This document shows positions 41,633 to 48,900 of a stretch of DNA of 64,000 nucleotides, piece by piece. The notes beneath the pieces are model-generated. The model saw only the letters and a list, made by a program, of their open reading frames with translations, was not told the DNA's origin and searched no databases. A program made the position numbers and the translations under genes. The stretch comes from Cellulosimicrobium marinum (lineage in GTDB: Bacteria; Actinomycetota; Actinomycetes; Actinomycetales; Cellulomonadaceae). Every line of letters begins with the position of its first letter. Position 1 is the stretch's first letter. Location: contig NZ_JAJBZH010000001.1 of the NCBI RefSeq assembly GCF_020551945.1, positions 128,108 to 192,107 on the forward strand, written 5' to 3'.

Positions 41633-42849
41633 GCGTCCCCGGCGCCCGGCCCGCCGCCCGCCCCGGCCGCGAGCTCCCCCGTGAGGGCGCGCTGTCGGGG
41701 TCCGTCGTGGCCCGCGTGCGCGGCACCCACCTCGGCATGCTGCCCATCGTCGGGGCCCTCGTCCTCATCTGGGCGGTGCTCGGCATCGTCAACCCCGCGT
41801 TCCTGTCCGCGGAGAACCTCGTCAACCTCACGCTGCAGAGCGTCCCCACCGGCGTCATCGCGCTCGGCGTGGTGCTCGTGCTGCTCGTGGGCCAGATCGA
41901 CCTGTCCGTCGGGTCGGTGAGCGGCCTCGCGGCCGCCGTGCTCGCCGTCGGCGCCGTGACCCTGGGCTGGCCGATCGGACTGGCGGTCGTCGCGGCGCTC
42001 GCGGTCGGCGTCGTGGTGGGGCTCGGCTACGGGGCGCTGTCGACCCGGCTGGGGCTGCCGTCGTTCGTCTTCACGCTCGCGGGCCTCCTGATCCTCGCGG
42101 GGGTGCAGCTGCGCGTCCTCGGGCCGCGCGGCACCATCAACCTGCCCTTCGAGTCGTGGTTCGTGCGGACCGTGCAGCAGGGCTTCCTGCCGCAGGCCGC
42201 CGCGTGGGTGCTGGTCGCCGTGGTCGTCGTCGGCTACGCGGCGGTCCAGGTCGTCGAGCACGTGCGCCGCGTCCGGGCCGAGCTCCCCGCGCCGCGGGCG
42301 GGGCGCATCGTCCTGCGCACCGGTGCGCTCGCCGCCGTGCTCGTCGCCACCGTCGCGTACCTGGGGACGGCGCGCGGCATCGGGTACACCGTGGTGCTGT
42401 TCGTCGCGCTCGTCGTCGTCGTCGACGTGCTGCTGAGGCGGACCCGCTGGGGCCGGTCGGTCCGTGCCGTCGGCGGCAACCGGCGCTCGGCGCTGCTCGC
42501 GGGCGTCGCGGTGCGCCGCACCGTCGTGTCCTGCTTCGTCGCGTGCTCCACCTTCGCCGCGCTCGGCGGGGTCCTCGCCGCCGGTCGCCTCGCCGCCGCG
42601 AACCAGGGCACGGGCAGCGCCGACACGTACCTCACGGCCATCGCCGCCGCCGTCATCGGCGGCACGAGCCTCTTCGGCGGGCGCGGCAGCGCGTGGTCCG
42701 CCCTGCTCGGCGTGCTCGTCATCCAGTCCATCGCCAACGGGCTCACGCTGCTGAACCTCGACACGGCGACGCGCTACATCGTCACGGGAGCCGTGCTGCT
42801 CCTCGCTATCGTCGTCGACATGCTCATCCGCGGTCGACGGGAGGTCTAG
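41629..42849 (+). CDS. Sugar ABC transporter permease, XylH/RbsC type
   Basis: A 406-residue permease with about ten to eleven membrane segments. CUT2 hallmarks are LVLLVGQIDLSVGSVSGLAA, TRLGLPSFVFTLAGLLILAG and a C-terminal AVIGGTSLFGGRGSAWSALLG. It is longer than RbsC because of an insertion with helices around residues 180-275, a feature of XylH. ATG at 41629 overlaps the upstream stop. It completes the binding protein-ATPase-permease set. Confidence 0.93.
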   Translation: MSVPGARPAARPGRELPREGALSGSVVARVRGTHLGMLPIVGALVLIWAVLGIVNPAFLSAENLVNLTLQSVPTGVIALGVVLVLLVGQIDLSVGSVSGLAAAVLAVGAVTLGWPIGLAVVAALAVGVVVGLGYGALSTRLGLPSFVFTLAGLLILAGVQLRVLGPRGTINLPFESWFVRTVQQGFLPQAAAWVLVAVVVVGYAAVQVVEHVRRVRAELPAPRAGRIVLRTGALAAVLVATVAYLGTARGIGYTVVLFVALVVVVDVLLRRTRWGRSVRAVGGNRRSALLAGVAVRRTVVSCFVACSTFAALGGVLAAGRLAAANQGTGSADTYLTAIAAAVIGGTSLFGGRGSAWSALLGVLVIQSIANGLTLLNLDTATRYIVTGAVLLLAIVVDMLIRGRREV

Positions 42850-42854
42850 GGAAC

Positions 42855-43955
42855 ATGGTGCTGCAGGGGGAACCCGCGCTCACGGAGCAGGAGGTGCGTC
42901 CGGTGCCACGGACGACCGGGTCACGAGGAGGTCGGCGGCCGACGCTCGCGTCCGTCGCGGAGCTGGCGGGGGTGAGCCTCAAGACGGCCTCGCGCGTCCT
43001 CAACGACGAGCCGAACGTCGCGCCGCAGACGCGCGAGAAGGTGCAGGACGCCGCCCGGCAGCTCGGGTTCCGGCGCAACGCCGTGGCGGCCGACCTGGCG
43101 CGCGGAGGGTCGTCGCGCCTCGTCGGGTTCGTCACCGGCGACCTCGCCAACCCGTTCTACTCGGCGCTCGCCGCCGGCATCGAGCGCGAGCTGCGGCCCC
43201 ACGGGCTCCAGCTCATCACCACGAGCTCGGACGAGGAGCCCGAGCGCGAGCACGAGCTCACCGAGGCGCTGGTCGAGCGCCGGGTGGGCGCGCTCGTCGT
43301 CACGCCGACCGCGACGGACCACTCGGCGCTGCGGCACGAGCTCGCCGGTGGTCTGCCCGTCGTCTTCGTCGACCGCCCCGCGGAGGGCGTCGAGGCGGAC
43401 ACGGTCGTCATCGACAACCGGGGCGGCGTGCGCGACGCCGTCACGCACCTCCTCGCCCACGGGCACCGCCGTATCGCGCTCGTCGGCGACGAGTCGCGGC
43501 TGTGGACCTTCCAGGAGCGGTGCGACGAGTTCGTCACGACGCTGCGCGCGGCGGGCGTCGAGGACCCGGACCGGTACGTGCGGGCCGGCGCGCACGACGC
43601 GGGCCTGGCACGCACGTTCGTCGCCGAGCTGCTCGCGATGCCCGAGCCCCCGACGGCGCTGCTCACGGCGAACAACAAGATCACCAAGGGTGCGCTGCAC
43701 GCCCTGCGGGAGCACGGCACGGACGCGCAGGGCCGTCCGCGCGTGGCGCTCGTCGGGTTCGACGACTTCGAGCTCGCGGACCTCCTCGACGTCACCGTCG
43801 TCGGGTACGACGTCGCGGAGATGGGCCGGCAGGCGGCCTCGCTCGCGGTGTCGCGCGCCGCGGACCCGACGCTCGCGCCGCGCCTCGTCGTCGTCCCGAC
43901 GCGCGTCGTCGTGCGCGGGACCGGGGAGGTCTCCCCGGTGGCGTCGGACGCCTGA
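42855..43955 (+). CDS. LacI-family transcriptional regulator
   Basis: A 366-residue repressor if ATG 42855 is used. HTH at residues ~30-80 (TLASVAELAGVSLKTASRVLN, PNVAPQTREKV) and a sensor domain (VGFVTGDLANPFYSALAAGIE, PVVFVDRPAEGVEADTVVID, VALVGFDDFELADLLDVTVV). GTG at 42903 with CAGGAGG eight bases before it is an equally good start and would trim 16 residues. It is five bases after the permease gene, hence in the same operon as the ROK regulator: two regulators of different families on one importer unit. It is a candidate for binding GACAGCGCTGTC before the GH92 and discoidin genes (inference). Confidence 0.9.
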   Translation: MVLQGEPALTEQEVRPVPRTTGSRGGRRPTLASVAELAGVSLKTASRVLNDEPNVAPQTREKVQDAARQLGFRRNAVAADLARGGSSRLVGFVTGDLANPFYSALAAGIERELRPHGLQLITTSSDEEPEREHELTEALVERRVGALVVTPTATDHSALRHELAGGLPVVFVDRPAEGVEADTVVIDNRGGVRDAVTHLLAHGHRRIALVGDESRLWTFQERCDEFVTTLRAAGVEDPDRYVRAGAHDAGLARTFVAELLAMPEPPTALLTANNKITKGALHALREHGTDAQGRPRVALVGFDDFELADLLDVTVVGYDVAEMGRQAASLAVSRAADPTLAPRLVVVPTRVVVRGTGEVSPVASDA

Positions 43956-44045
43956 GCGGGCGCGGGGTCGCCCGATCCCGTGCCGGGACGCCCGGTCGCG
44001 GACGACGCGTCGCGGGGTCGTACGGGTCGGGTAACCTCCCCGGCC

Positions 44046-44645
44046 ATGACGAGCCTGCCGACCCGGCCTCCCGGTCCCCGCCCGCCCGTCGACCCCTGCA
44101 CGTCGGCCCGCCGGCGCGCAGGGGTGGCCGCGGCCGCCCTGTCGCTCTCCGTCCTCCTCGTGGCCTGCACGGGCGACGACCCGGAGCCCGGGCCGTCGCC
44201 CGTGGTCGTGGGGGCGCAGGAGTACGAGCCCGTCCTGGAGGTGCGCCTGCCGGTGCCCGGCTCGGCCGAGGACGAGGTGACGGTCGGGCTCGTGTCCCTC
44301 GTCGCCGAGGGGCCGACCGTCGAGCTGCGCGTGCTCCTCACCCCGCACTTCGTCGAGGACGACCCGGACCGGCCCGAGGAGCACTCGGTGTACGACATGC
44401 TCGGCAGCCACCACGACCCGTGGCTGCTCGACGTCGACACCCTCACGCGCTACGACGTCGTGTCGGCGCCGGGCGAGGACCTGTCGACCGACATCGTGTA
44501 CGCGCAGACGACGAACGACCGCGCGCTGCTCTACCAGGCGTGGTTCCCCCGCCCGGAGGGCGATCCGGCCGCGGTCGACGTCCGCCTGCACGACGCGTGG
44601 CCCGCCTTCGAGGACGTGCCCGTGACGTGGGAGGAGGGCGAGTGA
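44046..44645 (+). CDS. Lipoprotein sharing a domain with the downstream OmpA protein
   Basis: A 199-residue predicted lipoprotein, Cys at residue 41 in LSVLLVAC followed by TGDDPEPG. The remainder is a beta-rich domain ending PAFEDVPVTWE. This ending and the pattern LDVDTLTRYDVV... YQAWFPRPEGD match the C-terminal domain of the next gene (VDPYALVSYEPV... YEVYLPRPLDE... PTFEDVPVRWE), so the two are homologous there. No known family is recognised. The genes overlap by four bases, and the products probably work together at the cell surface. Confidence 0.8.
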   Translation: MTSLPTRPPGPRPPVDPCTSARRRAGVAAAALSLSVLLVACTGDDPEPGPSPVVVGAQEYEPVLEVRLPVPGSAEDEVTVGLVSLVAEGPTVELRVLLTPHFVEDDPDRPEEHSVYDMLGSHHDPWLLDVDTLTRYDVVSAPGEDLSTDIVYAQTTNDRALLYQAWFPRPEGDPAAVDVRLHDAWPAFEDVPVTWEEGE

Positions 44646-45796
44646 GCCGCCGTCGGGCCAGGGAGGTCGCGGTGGCGAGGCCGGTCGCCGGGTCGGTCGT
44701 CGCGGGGCTGCTCCTGGCCGCGGCGGTCGCGCCCGGCGCGTGGGCCGCGGACGCGACCGACGGCGCGGCGTCCGTCCCCGGCGTCGACCCGCTCACGCTC
44801 GACGACCTCGGCGGCGCGCCGACGCGCGAGCTGCTGGACCGTGCGGTGACCCGCTTCGACCCGGGGGTCGCGCGGACGTTCGAGCTCGACGGTGCCGTGC
44901 AGTCGTTCGAGTACGTCGAGGTCGTCGAGGAGGAGGTCGTCGTCACGCTGGAGACGGACGTGCTGTTCGACGTCGGCTCGGCGGAGCTCTCCGACGCGGC
45001 GGTCGAGCGGGTGCGGGAGGTCGCCGCGGACCTGCCCGAGGGCGTGACGGCGGGCGTCGCGGGCCACACGGACTCCGTGGGCGAGGACGCCGCGAACCAG
45101 GACCTCTCGCAGCGCCGGGCGCAGGCGGTCGCCGACGTCGCGGCGGCGGAGCGGCCCGACGTCTCGTTCGACGTGACGGGGTTCGGCGAGTCGCGGCTCA
45201 AGGTCGCGGAGTCGGGGGAGGACGTCGCGGACGCGCGGGCGCAGAACCGTCGCGTCGAGCTGCGGTACTCGGGCACGGCGCCGGGTGCGTCGATGCTGGA
45301 GCGCCAGGAGGAGGACCTGGCGCCCGTCACCGTGCCGTACGAGCCGGCGGAGGGGCCGCGCGTCGAGCCGGTCGAGGACGCGGAGGTCGTCACGCGCGAG
45401 GTCGTGGACGTGCCGCTGCCCGAGGGCGGCGAGGCGCGGGTGCGGGTCGGGGTGGAGCCGATCGTGGTCCGCGGCTCGGTGATGCGGCTGCGGCTCCAGC
45501 TCACGCCGCTCGACCCGGTCGACGGCGACTCCGACCGCCTGACCGTGTACGAGCTGACGGGCGGCGAGCTGCACCCGCGGGCGGTGGACCCGTACGCGCT
45601 CGTCTCGTACGAGCCGGTGGAGAGCCGCGGCCTGGAGCTGCAGTCCGACCCGTTCGGCGCGCGCACGGCGGTCGGCGGCACGGTGCGCTACGAGGTGTAC
45701 CTGCCACGGCCGCTCGACGAGTCGTTGTCGTCGCTCTACGTGTCCGTGGTGCCGACGTGGCCGACGTTCGAGGACGTCCCGGTCCGCTGGGAGTGA
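44642..45796 (+). CDS. Secreted OmpA-family protein
   Basis: A 384-residue exported protein: signal peptide in residues 1-35 (VVAGLLLAAAVAPGAWAAD), OmpA/MotB-type peptidoglycan-binding domain at ~102-210 (VLFDVGSAELSDAAVERV, AGHTDSVGEDAANQDLSQRR, GFGESRLKVAESGEDVADARAQNRRVEL), and a C-terminal beta domain (~263-384) homologous to the upstream lipoprotein. The Asp and Arg residues that hold diaminopimelate in OmpA domains appear present (TDS, QNRRVEL). In a Gram-positive, such proteins attach to wall peptidoglycan. The GTG start sits in the upstream stop codon. The upstream lipoprotein could be its membrane partner. Confidence 0.88.
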   Translation: MSRRRAREVAVARPVAGSVVAGLLLAAAVAPGAWAADATDGAASVPGVDPLTLDDLGGAPTRELLDRAVTRFDPGVARTFELDGAVQSFEYVEVVEEEVVVTLETDVLFDVGSAELSDAAVERVREVAADLPEGVTAGVAGHTDSVGEDAANQDLSQRRAQAVADVAAAERPDVSFDVTGFGESRLKVAESGEDVADARAQNRRVELRYSGTAPGASMLERQEEDLAPVTVPYEPAEGPRVEPVEDAEVVTREVVDVPLPEGGEARVRVGVEPIVVRGSVMRLRLQLTPLDPVDGDSDRLTVYELTGGELHPRAVDPYALVSYEPVESRGLELQSDPFGARTAVGGTVRYEVYLPRPLDESLSSLYVSVVPTWPTFEDVPVRWE

Positions 45797-45823
45797 CGGC
45801 CCCGGCCGTGTGGGCCGGAGCCG

Positions 45824-45852
45824 TTGACATCGACCTCCGCGCCACATAGGTT
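45824..45852 (+). promoter_or_regulatory. Sigma-70-type promoter of the GH92 gene
   Basis: TTGACA (45824-45829), a 17-base spacer, TAGGTT (45847-45852). Transcription would start near 45859, immediately before the operator pair. A GC hairpin (CGGCCCCGGCC/GGGCCGGAGCCG, about 45797-45823) just upstream ends the OmpA transcript. Confidence 0.75.
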
Positions 45853-45861
45853 CGCCTGGAT

Positions 45862-45918
45862 GACAGCGCTTCCCTCGCGTTGTCCATCGTTCGTCCTCGG
45901 AGAGCAGACAGCGCTGTC
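45862..45918 (+). promoter_or_regulatory. LacI-type operators downstream of the GH92 promoter
   Basis: A full palindrome GACAGCGCTGTC at 45907-45918, identical to the one before the discoidin gene, and a partial copy GACAGCGCTTCC at 45862-45873. They lie 45 bp apart in the untranslated leader, a spacing compatible with looping or roadblock repression. Confidence 0.7.
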
Positions 45919-45939
45919 GATCGAAGGAGATCGCTCGTC

Positions 45940-48900
45940 ATGACCCACCCTCCCGTCCCCGCGCGCGCCGGGTCGGCGCGCCCCGCAGGGGGCCGTCCAC
46001 GCCCCTGGGGCGTCGCGCTCGCCGCGGCGCTCGCCGTCCCCCTCGCCGTCCCCGTCGGCTCGCTCACCGCGCTCCCGGCGGCGGCCGCCGAGCCCGGGGA
46101 CTTCGCCACGTCCTTCGAGGAGAGCGACGCGGCCCCCCTGGAGTCCACCGTCGCCCAGCGCGACGGAGCGCCGTGGCAGTCCAACATCGCCGCCGCGACG
46201 TCGGGCCTGCCGGGCAGCGTGCTCGGATCCCTCGGCGCCGTCACGGCCAGCGCGCAGAACCTGCCCAACGAGGGCGCGGCGAAGCTCGCCGACGGGTCCG
46301 CGAGCAGCAAGTGGCTCGCGTTCGCGTCCACGGGCTGGGTGGTCTACGAGTTCGCCGAGCCGGTCGCGATCGAGGCGTACGCGCTGACGTCCGCGAACGA
46401 CTCCGCGGGGCGCGACCCCAAGAACTGGACCATCGAGGCGTCCGACGACGGCTCCACGTGGACCGCCGTCGACCAGCGCACCGACGAGGACTTCCCCCAG
46501 CGCTTCCAGCAGCGGGTGTTCGAGCTCGACGAGCCCACGCAGGCGCACCGGTACTACCGGCTGAACATCACGGCGAACTCGGGCGACGGGATCGTCCAGC
46601 TCGCCGAGTGGGACCTCTCGGCCGACCTCGACGCACCCCCCGCCGAGGCGCCGATGACGACCGAGGTCGGCACCGGGCCGTCGGTGAGCTTCACGAACAA
46701 GGCGGGCGTCGGGTTCACCGGCACGCACTCGCTGCGGTACGACGGCTCGCACCTCGGCGAGGGCGAGGCGAACGCCACCAACGTGCTCTACGACGACGTC
46801 GAGGTCACCGTCGGCGAGGACACGCGGCTGAGCTGGAAGATCTTCCCCGAGCTGCTCGACGACCTGCAGTACCCGTCGACCTTCGCGTCCGTGGACCTCG
46901 AGTTCACCGACGGCACCTACCTCTCCGACCTCGACGCGACGGACGCGCACGGCACGGGCGCGTCGGCCCAGGAGCAGGGCGAGGGCAAGATCCTCTACGC
47001 CGACCAGTGGAACTCGGTGCGCGTCGACCTCGGCGACGTCGCCGCGGGCAAGACGGTCGACAAGGTGCTGATCGGGTACGACAACCCGGGCGGCGAGGCC
47101 GGCACCCAGTTCGCGGGCTGGCTCGACGACGTCGCGATCGAGGCGCAGCCGCCCGTGATCGACGGGTCGAGCCTCGCCAACTACGTCGACACGCGCCGCG
47201 GCACGCACGCGACGGGCAGCTTCTCCCGCGGGAACAACATCCCGGCGACGGCCGTGCCGAACGGCTTCAACTTCTGGGTGCCGTTCACCAACGCGGACTC
47301 CCAGAGCTGGCTGTACGAGTACCACAAGGGCAACAACGCCAACAACAAGCCCGTGCTGGAGGGCTTCGGCATCTCCCACGAGCCCAGCCCGTGGATGGGC
47401 GACCGGAACCAGCTCACGTTCCTGCCGTCCACCGCCACCGGCACGCCCAGCGGCACGCTGTCCCAGCGCGGCCTCGAGTTCGACCACGCCGACGAGACGG
47501 CGCGGCCGGACTACTACGGCGTGACCTTCACGAACGACTCCGCCCTCGAGGCCACGCCCACCGACCACGGTGCGGTGCTGCGTTTCACCTTCCCGGGCGA
47601 CGTCGGGCACGTGCTCGTGGACAAGGTCGACGGCAGCTCCACGCTGACGTTCGACCAGGCCACGGGCACCCTGTCCGGCTGGGTCGAGAACGGCTCCGGC
47701 CTCTCGGTCGGGCGCACGCGCATGTTCGTCACCGGAACCTTCGACCGTGGTCCGACGGCGGTCGGGACGGCGGCGGGCAACCGCGCGGACGCACGCTTCG
47801 CCACGTTCGACACGTCGTCCGACGACACCGTCGAGCTACGCGTCGCGACGTCGTTCATCAGCCTCGACCAGGCGCGCGCCAACCTCGCGCAGGAGGTCGA
47901 GGGGCGCACGTTCACCGAGGTGAAGGCCGCCGCGGCCGACGCCTGGAACGACCGCCTCGGCGTCGTCGAGGTCGAGGGGGCGAGCGAGGACGAGCTCGTC
48001 ACCCTGTACTCCAACCTGTACCGCCTCAACCTGTACCCCAACTCGCAGTTCGAGAACACGGGCACGGTCGACGAGCCGGTGTACGAGTACGCGAGCCCCG
48101 TCTCCGCGACGACCGGCTCCGCGACGGACACGACGACGAACGCCAAGGTCGTCGAGGGCAAGATCTACGTCAACAACGGGTTCTGGGACACGTACCGCAC
48201 GGCCTGGCCGGCGTACTCCCTGCTGTACCCGGAGCTCGCGGGCGAGCTGATCGACGGGTTCGTCGAGCAGTACCGCGACGGCGGCTGGATCGCGCGCTGG
48301 TCCTCCCCGGGCTACGCCGACCTCATGACGGGCACGAGCTCGGACGTCGCGTTCGCCGACGCCTACCTCAAGGGCTCGCTCGACACGGACGTCGCCCTGG
48401 AGGCGTACGACGCCGCGCTGAAGAACGCGACCGTCTCCCCGCCGAACAACGCGGTGGGCCGCAAGGGCCTCCAGACGTCGCCGTTCCTCGGGTTCACGCC
48501 GGAGTCCACGCACGAGTCCGTGTCGTGGGGCCTGGAGGGCCTGGTCAACGACTTCGGCATCGGCAACATGGCGGCCGCCCTCGCCGAGGACCCGGCCACG
48601 CCGGACGAGCGCCGCGACGCGCTGCGCGAGGAGTCCGCGTACTTCCTCGAGCGCGCCACGCACTACGTGGAGCTCTTCGACGCCGACGTCGACTTCTTCG
48701 TGCCGCGGCACGCGGACGGCGAGTTCGCCGTCGACCCGGAGACGTACGACCCCGCGGCGTGGGGCGGCGGCTACACGGAGACCAACGGCTGGAACTTCGC
48801 CTTCCACGCCCCCCAGGACCCGCAGGGCCTGGCCAACCTGTACGGCGGCAAGGAGGGCCTGGAGGCCAAGCTCGACGCGTTCTTCTCCACGCCCGAGCTC

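Noticed and set aside
45880-45939. TTG start for GH92
   Set aside because: It would place both operators inside the coding region and lacks a ribosome site; ATG 45940 has GAAGGAGA and is followed by a normal signal peptide.
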